Numbered from the stretch's first letter, positions 25,028 through 34,567 are shown. The stretch: DNA of 64,000 nucleotides from Alistipes sp. ZOR0009 (GCF_000798815.1 NZ_JTLD01000033.1:142186-206185), one strand, 5' to 3'. Made by a program: numbers and translations. The notes: generated by a model from the sequence alone, not told the origin.

Positions 25028-25405
25028 AAAAGTAGGACTCCGAAACGGTTTTGCATACCTCCGAAACTAAAAGGCAGGTCTCCGAAATCGTTTTGCATAC
25101 CTCCGAAACCCAAAAGCAGATATGAAAAATGATTTTTCCTATCTACGAAAGCAAAAAGTAGGTCTCCGAAATGGTTTTTCATATCTCCGAAACCAAAAAG
25201 TAGATGTGCAAAACGGTTTTTCATATCTCCGAAACCAAAAAGTAGATGTGCAAAATGCTTTTTCCTATCTACGAAATCAAAAAGCAGGTATGCAAAATGG
25301 ATTTTCCTATCTACGAAAGCAAAAAACAGGTACGAAAAATGGTTTTTCCTATCTGCAAAATCAAATTGCAGGTACGAAAAATCATTTTTCGTACCTGCAA
25401 AAATA
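25028..25405. repeat. Nine tandem 42-bp degenerate repeats
   Basis: Nine contiguous units of exactly 42 bp begin at 25028 and then every 42 bases, with a partial tenth. Each starts AAAAG(T/C)AGG-like, and most units split into two 21-bp halves sharing a core such as TCTCCGAAA or TCTACGAAA. Because 42 is divisible by 3 and one unit lacks stops, long open frames appear on both strands (14-residue peptide repeats on each). No conserved protein, signal peptide or start region supports translation. It lies in the 1.4-kb gap between blaI and the fucosidase gene. Confidence 0.85.
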
Positions 25406-25936
25406 AAACGCAGATTATCAAGTGTTTCCTTGTTTTGGTGCATTTGGAATGGCGCTACAAAGCGTATATTGGGGGTCTACCGCCTTGCAAAGCGAGCTTA
25501 TGAAGGCTATAAGCTGCTTTATGGGCCACTTTGAGGTGAAAATGCTGGAGAATAAAAATCCGAAGTTCGAAGCCTTGGACAGGAGCATCACCGTAGTGTA
25601 ATATAATGTTAGAGCAGAGCGCGGCAAAGGGCAAAATAGGCAAGGAGGGTACGCCTAGCCTGATGCGCTGCTAAGCTGGCCGATTTTAATCGTAGCACCT
25701 TTTAAAGAAACTCGAATAACCGCCTTAAAAGGATGGCTATTTTACATTGCAAGAGTCTCCTGCTACAAGGGATCTTTGGTGTAGGGTAGAGGGAGGTCTT
25801 CTTTCTTTTGGTAGACCTGATTTTACGGCTTCTTAGGGGCTCACCCCATAAGAGTCGCTCTGCCTTTTTAGGGGAGGCGTTTTTTCTTGAATAAGCGCGC
25901 AAGGGGGTGCTGGGACGATATTATGGCGGCTTTGTT
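25406..25936. other. Unexplained 530-bp non-coding stretch
   Basis: No convincing gene. The plus strand has a 50-codon open frame (25449-25601) with an ordinary-looking composition (MKAISCFMGHFEVKM near its middle) but no recognised family. Short inverted repeats occur, for example CCTTTTAA/TTAAAAGG at 25698-25705 and 25725-25732. It may be decayed coding sequence. Confidence 0.3.
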
Positions 25937-25970
25937 GAAAAAAGAGGGCTGCCCTATGTGGAGCAGCCCT
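25937..25970 (-). terminator. Fucosidase gene terminator
   Basis: On the minus strand AGGGCTGC pairs with GCAGCCCT (10-base loop) and is followed by CTTTTTT, 26 bases after the fucosidase stop. Confidence 0.75.
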
Positions 25971-25995
25971 ATGCTGTTTTGTTACGAGAGCCAGC

Positions 25996-27471
25996 TTATT
26001 TTGCGAGCTTCGAGACTTTAAGCGTCCAAACGTAGCTGCATGGAGGCGTATTTTTGAGCGAGGAAGGAATGGAAACACGGAATCCGTTACCATCCTTTTT
26101 CCAGCTGAGGTTTCCTTTGTATCCCAGCAGGGTTACCTTAGCCCCTTTGGCTGGCTGGTGCGATTTTATGACAATTTCGGAGGGAATTCTCTCGCCATCC
26201 TTTGCCATATACAGGAAGTAGGTGCTGCTACCTTTTTGAGTCATGCAGATGTTGTTTTCCTTAAAGGGGGCAACGGGTTCGGTGTCGTAAATAGCTTCCT
26301 GGTTAACCTTCATCCAGCTGCTGTACTCCTTTAGCAGGTTGTAGGCGCCATCGGGCCAAGTTCCGTCGGGGGCAGGAGCAATATTTAGCAGCAGGTTTCC
26401 ACCCTTAGCTACAATATCGACAAGCAGCTGCACGCCTTCGCGTCCGCTCATAAACTTGGCGTTAGGCGTGTACGACCAGCCGCCACCAGCGATGATGCAA
26501 GACTCCCAAGGGTAGGGAAGCGTTTTTTCGGGAACGCGATTTTCGGGCGTTAGGTAGTTTTGGTTTTTACCATGCACCGCTCTGTCTACAACAATGAGGC
26601 CTGGTTGCTTTTGGCGTGCCTTTTCTACCAGCTCGTCCATTTTAATATCCTGATTTACGATGCGGCGCTTTACAAAACCGCCTTTAGCTTCGTCCATAAT
26701 GCCTTTATAGGCTTCGGCGATTACCTTGTCGTCTTTTTTGGCAACCCAACCTCCATCTAACCAAAGGATATCGATCTTACCGTAGTCCGATAGCAGCTCG
26801 AGAATTTGGTTGTGGGTAAATTCCACGTACTTATTCCATTTTTCGGGATAGGTAACGGGGTTGTAGTTCACGTTTCTATCGAAAGGAGGGTAGTAAGGAT
26901 CCCAGTACCACTGGCAATGCCAGTCGGGCTTAGAGAAGTAGGCTCCGGCCCATAGTCCTTGATTGCGGAATGCCGAAAACACCTCCTTGGCAATATTTGC
27001 CTTCGAGTTTTTAGAAAAAGGGCAGGCTGCATCGGTTACCTTGTAGTCGGTATACTTTGAATCGAACATGCAGAAGCCATCGTGGTGCTTAGTGGTAAAA
27101 ACCACGTAGCGCATTCCTGCTTCTTTTGCGGCTTTAGCCCACATGTCGGGGTTAAACTTGGTTGGGTTGAAGGTATTTTTCAATCCTTCGTACTCCTTTT
27201 TATATTCGAAGTAGTTTTTGAAGTTTTTTCCGGCCGTACGTTCGCACCAACCCTCATCTTCGGGGCACAGCTGCCAGCTTTCGACAATACCCCACTGGCT
27301 GTAGGTTCCCCAGTGCATTAGAAGCCCAAACTTTAGGCCCTGCCACTGCTTTACCTTCGCCATTGCTAAAGGATCTGTTTCTGGAACATAGCGTTCGTCT
27401 TCGTAGATAGCCTGTGCAAATCCGCCAAGCTGCGAGAAGGCGATGGCTGCTATCAAAAGTAATTTTCTCAT
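25996..27471 (-). CDS. Secreted alpha-L-fucosidase (glycoside hydrolase family 29)
   Basis: Predicted to release L-fucose from glycans or glycoproteins in the periplasm or outside the cell. The 491-residue protein has a signal peptide (MRKLLLIAAIAFSQLGGFAQ) and the GH29 catalytic barrel: GLKFGLLMHWGTYSQWGIVESW near 45, MRYVVFTTKHHDGFCMFDSKYTDYKV near 115, IDILWLDGGW near 250 containing the probable Asp nucleophile, and a C-terminal beta domain. It is not in a SusC/SusD polysaccharide-utilisation locus here; neighbours are a repeat region and an unrelated transporter operon. An inverted repeat in its leader may be a regulatory site. Confidence 0.9.
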   Translation of the reverse strand: MRKLLLIAAIAFSQLGGFAQAIYEDERYVPETDPLAMAKVKQWQGLKFGLLMHWGTYSQWGIVESWQLCPEDEGWCERTAGKNFKNYFEYKKEYEGLKNTFNPTKFNPDMWAKAAKEAGMRYVVFTTKHHDGFCMFDSKYTDYKVTDAACPFSKNSKANIAKEVFSAFRNQGLWAGAYFSKPDWHCQWYWDPYYPPFDRNVNYNPVTYPEKWNKYVEFTHNQILELLSDYGKIDILWLDGGWVAKKDDKVIAEAYKGIMDEAKGGFVKRRIVNQDIKMDELVEKARQKQPGLIVVDRAVHGKNQNYLTPENRVPEKTLPYPWESCIIAGGGWSYTPNAKFMSGREGVQLLVDIVAKGGNLLLNIAPAPDGTWPDGAYNLLKEYSSWMKVNQEAIYDTEPVAPFKENNICMTQKGSSTYFLYMAKDGERIPSEIVIKSHQPAKGAKVTLLGYKGNLSWKKDGNGFRVSIPSSLKNTPPCSYVWTLKVSKLAK

Positions 27472-27498
27472 GGTGTTTGAGTCATGGTTAATAAAGGA

Positions 27499-27520
27499 TT
27501 AGATTGTAGAGTCAATCTAA
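27499..27520. promoter_or_regulatory. Inverted repeat in the fucosidase leader (TTAGATTG-N6-CAATCTAA)
   Basis: A perfect 8-bp inverted repeat lies between the -7 box (27526-27533) and the start codon, around the expected transcription start. It could be a repressor operator or a leader hairpin. Confidence 0.45.
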
Positions 27521-27525
27521 CCATA

Positions 27526-27533
27526 CAAAAATA
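27526..27533 (-). promoter_or_regulatory. Fucosidase -7 box (TATTTTTG)
   Basis: TATTTTTG on the minus strand fits TAnnTTTG, about 55 bases upstream of the ATG. No matching -33 element at the usual distance. Confidence 0.4.
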
Positions 27534-27636
27534 TTAAAACTAAATTGGATAGGCCACTTTTGGCTGGCTACTTTGCTAAAGTACGGTAAGTATGCTAGAA
27601 TGCGGAGTGCCGCTTCTTTTTTTGAGTGTATCGGTT

Positions 27637-28563
27637 TTACTTCAGCGCTTTACGGGAGTAAATGGTGTAAACGAAGTTTGTACCAATAATAAGAAGTACG
27701 CCAACTATGGCTAGGAGCGAGTATTTTTCGCCTAGAAAGATGAGCGCAAGTAACGATCCGAATATTGGTTCGAAGTAGGCTATCAGCGGGGCAATATCGG
27801 CCCGAACGCTGCTAAATCCTTTAAAATAAAAGATACCGCCGATGGTAGTGGCAAAGGCTCCTAGACCTGTCGCAAATCCTATATTTGAAACCGAAATGGT
27901 TACCGGAAGAATGAACGCGAAGGGTATAAAAAGCACAAATCCTACGGCAATCCCACTTATAAGCGTATGTTCGGGGGCTACATCAACGCTTTTTAATGCG
28001 CGCACCATAACCATCATAATGCTGAAGAAAAAGCCCGACGAAATGGCGGATACAAGTCCAACAACGTTTAGATTGGCGTTGGAGAGGGTAGAACCCACAA
28101 TTAGTAGCAATCCGGTGAGGTTAATGGCCGATGAAACGTAGTATTTTGTTCCGAATGATGTTTTAGGGATGCTGGGGAGGAAATATCGGCGCATCATCTT
28201 TTCGGCAAAGGGCAGATAAATGGATGCGGTGTAAAGCATCACAACGCTCATGCCCAGCGAAAAAAGAAGCGTACCCCAAACGTAGGTGGCCATTACAAGA
28301 GCCGACACCAATCCCGTAAAAAGGTAGATTACAGGATGCTTTTTTATGGAAGAAAGGTTGCTTTTGATGTATGCGTTGGCCGACTTGGGGCTAAAGGCTA
28401 GGCAAAGTGCTGCAATAACCAAAAATCCTGCCAGCGAAAAGGTGAAACGGTATAGCAGCACATTAATAGGGTGTGTGCCCTCTATAAAGTGGGCAAAAAC
28501 GCCCATCGAGCCCATTAGTAGGCATCCTAAAATAAGTGTTGAAAGCCCTTTAGTGCTGCCCAT
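27637..28563 (-). CDS. DMT-superfamily (EamA) transporter
   Basis: A 308-residue inner-membrane protein with about ten predicted helices in two homologous halves, typical of EamA permeases that export amino acids or other metabolites. The N-terminal half begins LSTLILGCLLMGSMGVFAHF and contains LYRFTFSLAGF; the second half starts near LLIVGSTLSNANLNVVGLVSAISSGFFFS and ends with FEPIFGSLLALIFLGEKYS, the characteristic late EamA motif. Substrate unknown. It follows the SDR gene by 3 bases on the same strand, so the two are surely co-transcribed. Confidence 0.85.
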   Translation of the reverse strand: MGSTKGLSTLILGCLLMGSMGVFAHFIEGTHPINVLLYRFTFSLAGFLVIAALCLAFSPKSANAYIKSNLSSIKKHPVIYLFTGLVSALVMATYVWGTLLFSLGMSVVMLYTASIYLPFAEKMMRRYFLPSIPKTSFGTKYYVSSAINLTGLLLIVGSTLSNANLNVVGLVSAISSGFFFSIMMVMVRALKSVDVAPEHTLISGIAVGFVLFIPFAFILPVTISVSNIGFATGLGAFATTIGGIFYFKGFSSVRADIAPLIAYFEPIFGSLLALIFLGEKYSLLAIVGVLLIIGTNFVYTIYSRKALK

Positions 28564-28566
28564 AGC

Positions 28567-29232
28567 CTATTCGGGTAAGCTAAAGAAACCGTCGAGCACC
28601 AGCTTGGTTGGAACAACCTTCATTTGTGCGATGTTGTAAACCAGCTCGGCTACTTCGTCGGGTTGGATGAATGAAAGTACCTTATCTTCGAAATATTTAC
28701 GTTCGTCGGTACTTACGCCAGCCCATAACGACGTTTCGACAGGGCCAAGCTGTAGGTTAAAAACTTTCATTTCGCCAGCACGTCCATAGCGGGCGTTGTA
28801 GCTCTTGGCAAGGTTATCTATATAGGCAAAGCTGGCGCCGTAGTGTGGAGCGGATGGTAAACCGAAGTCGGCGCTTTGTCCTAAAAGATTTACAAGTAGC
28901 CCCACTTTGTTTAGATGTTTTTTGGCAAGGGTAAATATCGCAACGTGGCCTCTAAGAAATTTTTCTATACGTTCGTAGTCGTCAAACGAGGCTAAGTCGG
29001 TATTGATGTAGGGAAATGCGGCAGTAACTACCAAATCCAGATTCCCGATTAGCTCAAAGGTTTTTTCGATGGCCTCTACGTTGGTAATATCGAGCTGCAG
29101 GCGATTTCCTTCGGGCAGATTTTCTTTTGGGGTGTTGTACGTATAGTATATGGTATAGTCTGACTGTAACTTTTGGATGATTGCCTTGCCCATGTCGGAG
29201 CCGCCGCCGATTACTAGCGCATTTTTTGCCAT
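28567..29232 (-). CDS. Atypical short-chain dehydrogenase/reductase
   Basis: A 221-residue Rossmann-fold protein. The N-terminal nucleotide-binding loop is ALVIGGGSDMGKAII, and LDLVVTAAFP takes the place of the usual NNAG segment. The catalytic region reads LLVNLLGQSADFG, then HYGASFAYIDNLAKSYN. Aligned by eye to the canonical YxxxK motif, Tyr is present but the Lys is Phe, so ordinary SDR catalysis is questionable. It is the first gene of an operon with a DMT transporter, suggesting it makes, modifies or senses a compound that the transporter moves. Confidence 0.8.
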   Translation of the reverse strand: MAKNALVIGGGSDMGKAIIQKLQSDYTIYYTYNTPKENLPEGNRLQLDITNVEAIEKTFELIGNLDLVVTAAFPYINTDLASFDDYERIEKFLRGHVAIFTLAKKHLNKVGLLVNLLGQSADFGLPSAPHYGASFAYIDNLAKSYNARYGRAGEMKVFNLQLGPVETSLWAGVSTDERKYFEDKVLSFIQPDEVAELVYNIAQMKVVPTKLVLDGFFSLPE

Positions 29233-29301
29233 GTTTTACCTTTATTTAGATGGACTGCAATTATAGCAAGAAAGCGCGGCTTTTTGTGGCTTTTGGTAAA
29301 A

Positions 29302-29336
29302 GAAAAAATCCCGCGACCAATCACAGGGGCGGGATT
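29302..29336 (-). terminator. alaS terminator
   Basis: On the minus strand AATCCCGC pairs with GCGGGATT and is followed by a U-tract, about 45 bases after the alaS stop. Confidence 0.75.
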
Positions 29337-29379
29337 CTATCTAGAGTTTAACGTTGTTTCTAACGTCTAACAAATCTGA

Positions 29380-31998
29380 CTATTTTGTAGCAAGCTCAAC
29401 TGCTTTAGCAACTGCAGCAGCAATTCCGTCGGCATTTTTACCGCCTGCTTGGGCAAAGAATGGCTGTCCGCCACCACCGCCTTGTATCTCTTTGGCTGCT
29501 TCGCGCACAATGGTTGATGCATTTAATCCACCTGCAACGAGGTTGTCGCTAAGCATGATGGTTAGAAGCGGTTTGCCACCATCGTAGGTTCCGGCAACGA
29601 AAACAAGGTCTTCGGTAATTTGGCCGCGAAGCTGGTAGGCTATATCTTTAACCATTTCGCCCGGCATATCAAGCGTAAATCGGATAAGCTTCTTTCCGTT
29701 TAAGTCTTCCATGCTTTTAAGAAGGTGCTCCTTCATGGCAACTGCCTTTTCCTTCATGTACTCTTCTGCCTTCTTTTTAAAGTCGACATTTTCCTCAATA
29801 GCCTTTTTGATGGCGTTAACGAGGTTTGGAGAGTTATGGAATAGGCTACTTACCTCCTTAATAAGATCTTGGTGGAAGTACACCAGCTCTTCGGCCTTTT
29901 GAGCCGTTACGGCTTCGATACGGCGAACACCGGCAGCGATAGCGCTCTCTGTGGTAATTTTTAGGAATCCGATTTGGCCAGTAGCAGGAACGTGGGTTCC
30001 TCCACAAAGCTCAACCGATTCGCCAAACTTAATAACACGTACCTTATCGCCATACTTTTCTCCGAATAGCGCCATTGCACCCATTTTCTGAGCCTCCTCG
30101 ATTGGAGTTTCGCGGTATTCGTTAAGCGGAGAGTTTTTGCGGATAAGCTCGTTTACTATTTTTTCTACCTGACGGATTTCCTCGTCGGTTACCTTTTGGA
30201 AGTGCGCAAAGTCGAAGCGAAGTCCATCGGGGCGTACTAGCGATCCTTTTTGCTCTACGTGTGTGCCAAGCACCTGACGAAGCGCAAAGTGAAGAAGGTG
30301 GGTAGCCGAGTGGTTGTTGGCTGTTGCTGTGCGAGCCTCTTCGTTAACTACCGCCTGGAAATTTGCCGAAGCATCCTGTGGCAGCTTATCGGTAATGTGT
30401 ACAATCAGGTTGTTTTCCTTAACGGTATCAATGATGTTGATACGCTCGGTTTCAGATTCAATGTAGCCCGAGTCACCAACCTGTCCGCCGCTTTCGCCAT
30501 AGAATGGAGTGCGGTCGAAAACCAGCTGGTAAAGTGTTTTGTTCTTACTTTTTACCGCACGGTAGCGAGCAATAACAACATCAGCCGAGGTGTGATCGTA
30601 GCCAATAAACTCTTCGGTTTCGAACTTACGAAGCTCCATCCAGTCGTCGGTTTCTACAGCGGCAGCGTTGCGCGAGCGGCTCTTCTGCTCCTCTAGCTCC
30701 TTCTCAAAGCCTGCTCTATCGATGGTGAATCCTTTTTCGCGGGCAATAAGTTCGGTAAGATCGTAGGGGAAACCGTAGGTATCGGTAAGGATGAAGGCTG
30801 TTTTGCCATCAATCTCATTTTTGCTTTCGGCTTTCCCTTTTTCGATGATATTATCAAGAAGGCGAATTCCTGTTTCGAGGGTACGAAGGAATGCAGCCTC
30901 CTCCTCGGTTATAACTTTTTCTATAAGCGTTTGCTGCGACTTAAGCTCTGGGAACTGTTCGCCCATTTGTCCAACTAGGGTTGGAATAAGCTTGTTGATG
31001 AACGGTTCTGTAAAGCCTAGGAAGGTGTACCCGTAACGAACGGCACGGCGAAGGATGCGACGAATCACATATCCAGCCTTTACGTTCGAAGGTAGCTGTC
31101 CGTCTGCAATAGAGAAGGCAATGGCCCGAACGTGGTCGGCAATAACGCGCATGGCGATATCTGCCTCCTTATTTTCGCCGTACTTCTTGTTGGAAAGTTC
31201 GGCTAGCTTAAGAATCATTGGCTGGAAAACGTCGGTATCGTAGTTGCTCTTCTTTCCTTGAAGGGCCATACACAGGCGCTCGAATCCCATTCCTGTATCC
31301 ACGTGCTTGGCAGGTAGCAGCTCTAGCTCGCCGTTTGCCTTGCGGTTAAACTGCATGAATACGTTATTCCAAATCTCTATAACTAGCGGATTGTCCTTAT
31401 TTACAAGGTCGCGACCGGCCACTTTTTGGCGCTCGTCGTCGTCGCGTAGGTCGATATGAATTTCGGAGCAAGGACCGCATGGACCTGTATCTCCCATCTC
31501 CCAGAAGTTATCCTTTTTCGATCCTGGTAGGATTTGTGCCTCTGGCAGGTATTTTTTCCAAATTTCGAATGCTTCAACGTCGGCTTCCATCTTATCGGCT
31601 TCGCTACCGCCAAAGTACGATGCGTACAACCTATCCTTAGGTAGCTTGTAAACTTCGGTTAGGAGCTCCCATGCCCATGCAATGGCCTCTTCCTTAAAGT
31701 AGTCTCCAAACGACCAGTTTCCCAACATCTCGAACATGGTATGGTGGTAGGTATCGTGGCCTACTTCCTCAAGGTCGTTATGCTTACCTGATACGCGGAG
31801 GCACTTTTGGGTGTCGGCCGCACGTGGATACTTGGCAGGCGCATTGCCTAGGAAGATGTCCTTAAACTGGTTCATACCAGCGTTGGTAAACATAAGCGTT
31901 GGGTCGTTTTTAACAACCATTGGAGCCGATGGCACTATTTCGTGCTGCTTCGACCGGAAGAAATCAAAGAATGTTTTTCTAATCTCATTCGAATTCAT
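29380..31998 (-). CDS. alaS: Alanine-tRNA ligase
   Basis: Charges tRNA-Ala and edits mischarged Ser/Gly. The 872-residue length is normal. The class II catalytic core begins [25 protein letters not shown] and includes [16 protein letters not shown] and [22 protein letters not shown]. The editing domain has [16 protein letters not shown] near 565 and [13 protein letters not shown] near 665, supplying the zinc-site residues. The C-terminal DHHA1/C-Ala domain ends in [15 protein letters not shown]. The ATG at 31998 gives the standard start. Single gene, divergent from the M23 peptidase operon across a 250-base spacer in which no clear promoter box was recognised. Confidence 0.97.
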   Translation of the reverse strand: MNSNEIRKTFFDFFRSKQHEIVPSAPMVVKNDPTLMFTNAGMNQFKDIFLGNAPAKYPRAADTQKCLRVSGKHNDLEEVGHDTYHHTMFEMLGNWSFGDYFKEEAIAWAWELLTEVYKLPKDRLYASYFGGSEADKMEADVEAFEIWKKYLPEAQILPGSKKDNFWEMGDTGPCGPCSEIHIDLRDDDERQKVAGRDLVNKDNPLVIEIWNNVFMQFNRKANGELELLPAKHVDTGMGFERLCMALQGKKSNYDTDVFQPMILKLAELSNKKYGENKEADIAMRVIADHVRAIAFSIADGQLPSNVKAGYVIRRILRRAVRYGYTFLGFTEPFINKLIPTLVGQMGEQFPELKSQQTLIEKVITEEEAAFLRTLETGIRLLDNIIEKGKAESKNEIDGKTAFILTDTYGFPYDLTELIAREKGFTIDRAGFEKELEEQKSRSRNAAAVETDDWMELRKFETEEFIGYDHTSADVVIARYRAVKSKNKTLYQLVFDRTPFYGESGGQVGDSGYIESETERINIIDTVKENNLIVHITDKLPQDASANFQAVVNEEARTATANNHSATHLLHFALRQVLGTHVEQKGSLVRPDGLRFDFAHFQKVTDEEIRQVEKIVNELIRKNSPLNEYRETPIEEAQKMGAMALFGEKYGDKVRVIKFGESVELCGGTHVPATGQIGFLKITTESAIAAGVRRIEAVTAQKAEELVYFHQDLIKEVSSLFHNSPNLVNAIKKAIEENVDFKKKAEEYMKEKAVAMKEHLLKSMEDLNGKKLIRFTLDMPGEMVKDIAYQLRGQITEDLVFVAGTYDGGKPLLTIMLSDNLVAGGLNASTIVREAAKEIQGGGGGQPFFAQAGGKNADGIAAAVAKAVELATK

Positions 31999-32248
31999 AG
32001 AGAACCGACTTTATTTCAATTTTACTTAATTTCAGGTTATGGCTCATTTTGATGAGCTTTGCAAGTTACCTTTTGGCGCGCTATCTGCAAAGCGGAGCGC
32101 CCCTTCTCTGCAATTATTAACAGTTACGGGCAATAAAATGGGCGTTTTACCCGTTTCATGGCCAAAATTAGCAGGTTGTAAAATTAGTTTATTTCTGCTA
32201 GATTCGCCCTTCCAAAAGTAAAATGTTAACTTCACAATCCAAGGTTTA

Positions 32249-33250
32249 ATGGCAAAAATGCACTATCGATTCAATCCGGAGACGCTCTCGTTCGATATCG
32301 TTGCCATTCCTTTAAAGACTAGATTCACCCGTGGCCTTGCCACCTTTCTTATTGGCTTTGCCATTGCCTCTGTTTTTATGATTATTTACGGGCTATTTTT
32401 CGATACGCCCAAGTCGCACAACCTTCGTCGTCAGAATGCGGAGCTTAGGGTTAAGTACGAGCTGCTTAACAAGCGCTTTGACGAAACCGATCGGCTGCTT
32501 ACCGACATACAGGAGCGCGACAATACCGTTTACCGATCAATTTTTGAGCTAGATATTATTCCATCCGAGGTTCGCGAAGCAGGAATCGGATCGGCTGACA
32601 GGTATGCCAAGCTGGATGGCTTCGAAAATTCGGACATCCTCATCTCCATGACCGAAAAGCTGGATATGATCACCAAAAAGGTTTACCTGCAGTCTAAGTC
32701 GTTCGATCAGGTTTCTGTTTTGGCCAAGAATAAGGAAAAGATGATGCTTTGCGTACCAGCCATCAACCCGGTTGCTCTACGTGGACCGCTGCGTGTTATG
32801 GAGAACTTTGGAGGACGTATGGATCCGGTTTACCACCGTTGGGCATACCACGAGGGAATCGATATTTCTGGTCCGAAGGGAACACCCATTTACGCTACAG
32901 GCGATGGCTATGTTGAGCTAACCGAATACTCTTTCCGTGGATATGGAAATCAGATTTTGATTAACCACGGCTTTGGATACCACACCCGTTACGCGCACCT
33001 TACTCGGGTATTGGTGCAGCAGGGGCAGCGCGTTAAGCGCGGCGAAAAGATTGGCTTGATGGGAAGCACCGGAAAGTCTACCGGGTCGCATTTGCACTAC
33101 GAAGTGCTGGTGCGTAACAAGCCCGTTAATCCGGTAAACTACCTCAGCCGCGATATGGAGCTATCCGACTACGAGGATATCATCGGCAGTGCGCCTAAGG
33201 CTAAGCACGATGTTAAGGAGCCCAAATCGAAAAAAAGAAGAAGGCGATGA
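32249..33250 (+). CDS. M23-family peptidase, copy 1 (cell-wall endopeptidase)
   Basis: A 333-residue inner-membrane-anchored LytM/M23 zinc peptidase, probably cutting peptidoglycan cross-bridges. One transmembrane helix (about 30-52, GLATFLIGFAIASVFMIIYGLFF) is followed by a periplasmic coiled coil (about 60-100, LRRQNAELRVKYELLNKRFDETDRLL) and the peptidase domain (about 190-300) with zinc ligands in HEGIDISG, YAHL and HLHYEV. The C terminus is very basic (SKKRRRR). It overlaps the second M23 gene by 4 bases (ATGA) and is its tandem paralogue. Confidence 0.88.
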   Translation: MAKMHYRFNPETLSFDIVAIPLKTRFTRGLATFLIGFAIASVFMIIYGLFFDTPKSHNLRRQNAELRVKYELLNKRFDETDRLLTDIQERDNTVYRSIFELDIIPSEVREAGIGSADRYAKLDGFENSDILISMTEKLDMITKKVYLQSKSFDQVSVLAKNKEKMMLCVPAINPVALRGPLRVMENFGGRMDPVYHRWAYHEGIDISGPKGTPIYATGDGYVELTEYSFRGYGNQILINHGFGYHTRYAHLTRVLVQQGQRVKRGEKIGLMGSTGKSTGSHLHYEVLVRNKPVNPVNYLSRDMELSDYEDIIGSAPKAKHDVKEPKSKKRRRR

Positions 33251-34218
33251 GCAAGCATAGATACCATTTCAACCCCGAGTCGCTCAGCTACCACAAGGTG
33301 GTACCTACGCTCAAAAAGCGTATTGTCCGAATTTTATACATCGTCATTACGGCTGCTGTAATTTCGGCCATCTACTACACGGTGTACTCCTTTTTCTTCG
33401 ACACGCCCATAGAAAAGAAGCTGAAGCACGAAAATAAGCTGCTCTCGAAGCAGTATCGCGAGCTAAACAAGCGCTACGAGGAGGTGCAGGAGGTGGTAGG
33501 CGATATTCAAACGCGCGATGAGAATATTTACCGGGTAATTTTTGAGGCCGAGCCCTACAAGGATAGCGTCTTTTTAGCAGGGGGAACCTATGCTCTTAAA
33601 ATTGAGGAGATCGAAGGAAAAGATAATACCGAGCTTATCAAGCAAAGCCAATCTACGCTAGAGCGGGTAAACCAAAAGGGAGTGCCTGCAACCTACTCGT
33701 TGCTGCGTAGGGTAGAGCAGCTCTCGGCCCGATTAAAAGATTCAGTAGACTTTATACCCTCTATTATACCGTTAGAAAGTAAGGATATTCGCCAGCTGGC
33801 AGCCCCGCAGGGGATTCGTATCCACCCTTTCTATAAAACGTTAAAGATGCACAACGGGGTCGACTTTACGGCGCCAGCAGGCTCGGCTGTGCTGGCCGCA
33901 GCGGAGGGTACGGTTGTAAAGATTGACAGCCGCCGATCGAGCGGAAACTCGGTGCTCATTAACCACGGAAATGGGTACATGACTTTTTACGCCCACCTCG
34001 AAAGGGTTACGGCTCGTAGAGGTGCACGCGTGAAAAAGGGAGCCCAAATAGGCACCGTTGGAAGCTCCGGAATGAGCGTTGCGCCTCATCTTCACTACGA
34101 AGTAGTAAAAAATAATCGCCCAGTTAATCCTGCGCATTTCTTTTTTGCCGATATTAGTCCGGCAGATTACCATAGGCTAATCCAAAAGGTTAGCCGTAGC
34201 GGTCAAAGCTTAGACTAA
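33247..34218 (+). CDS. M23-family peptidase, copy 2 (cell-wall endopeptidase)
   Basis: A 323-residue paralogue of the preceding gene: the same opening (YHFNPESLSYHKVVPTLKKR), one transmembrane helix (about 28-50), coiled coil (about 58-95, ENKLLSKQYRELNKRYEEV) and the LytM domain (about 185-300) with HNGVDFTAPAG, YAHL and HLHYEV, so all zinc ligands and the catalytic His are present. Shared architecture and the 4-base overlap suggest they act together, perhaps as a heteromeric pair. MerR follows 10 bases later in the same direction. Confidence 0.88.
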   Translation: MSKHRYHFNPESLSYHKVVPTLKKRIVRILYIVITAAVISAIYYTVYSFFFDTPIEKKLKHENKLLSKQYRELNKRYEEVQEVVGDIQTRDENIYRVIFEAEPYKDSVFLAGGTYALKIEEIEGKDNTELIKQSQSTLERVNQKGVPATYSLLRRVEQLSARLKDSVDFIPSIIPLESKDIRQLAAPQGIRIHPFYKTLKMHNGVDFTAPAGSAVLAAAEGTVVKIDSRRSSGNSVLINHGNGYMTFYAHLERVTARRGARVKKGAQIGTVGSSGMSVAPHLHYEVVKNNRPVNPAHFFFADISPADYHRLIQKVSRSGQSLD

Positions 34219-34228
34219 AAATTACGCT

Positions 34229-34567
34229 ATGCCTTACAAGGAAACAAAAGTAGAAAAGCTGTTTTACACCATCGGCGAGGTGTCCGAAATGCTGGCTGTA
34301 AACGCTTCGCTCATTCGTTTTTGGGAGAAGCATTTTCCCATCATCAACCCGAAAAAAAACAAGAAGGGGAACCGTCTATTTACCGTTAAGGACATTGACA
34401 ACCTTAAGCTCATCTACCATCTGGTAAAGGAGCAGGGCATGACGCTCGAAGGGGCTCAAAAGCGCCTGAAGGAGAACAAGGAGGGGGCCGAACACAACTT
34501 CGAAATTATCGACCGTCTAACCAAAATCAGGGAAATGCTGGTAGAGGTTAGCGCAAAGCTACCATAA
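34229..34567 (+). CDS. MerR-family transcriptional regulator
   Basis: A 112-residue protein with a MerR-type winged helix at about 8-80: LFYTIGEVSEMLAVNASLIRFWEKHFPIINPKKNKKGNRLFTVKDIDNLKLIYHLVKEQGMTLEGAQKRLKENK. The usual effector-binding domain is missing; only a short helix of about 20 residues follows (IIDRLTKIREMLVEVSAKLP). Short MerR proteins like this are common next to M23 peptidases in the phylum. It is the third gene of that operon, so it may regulate cell-envelope genes; the signal is unknown. Confidence 0.87.
   Translation: MPYKETKVEKLFYTIGEVSEMLAVNASLIRFWEKHFPIINPKKNKKGNRLFTVKDIDNLKLIYHLVKEQGMTLEGAQKRLKENKEGAEHNFEIIDRLTKIREMLVEVSAKLP

Noticed and set aside
24997..25443. Long open frames on both strands through the 42-bp array
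   Set aside because: They follow from the 42-bp period and have no signal, start context or conserved family.
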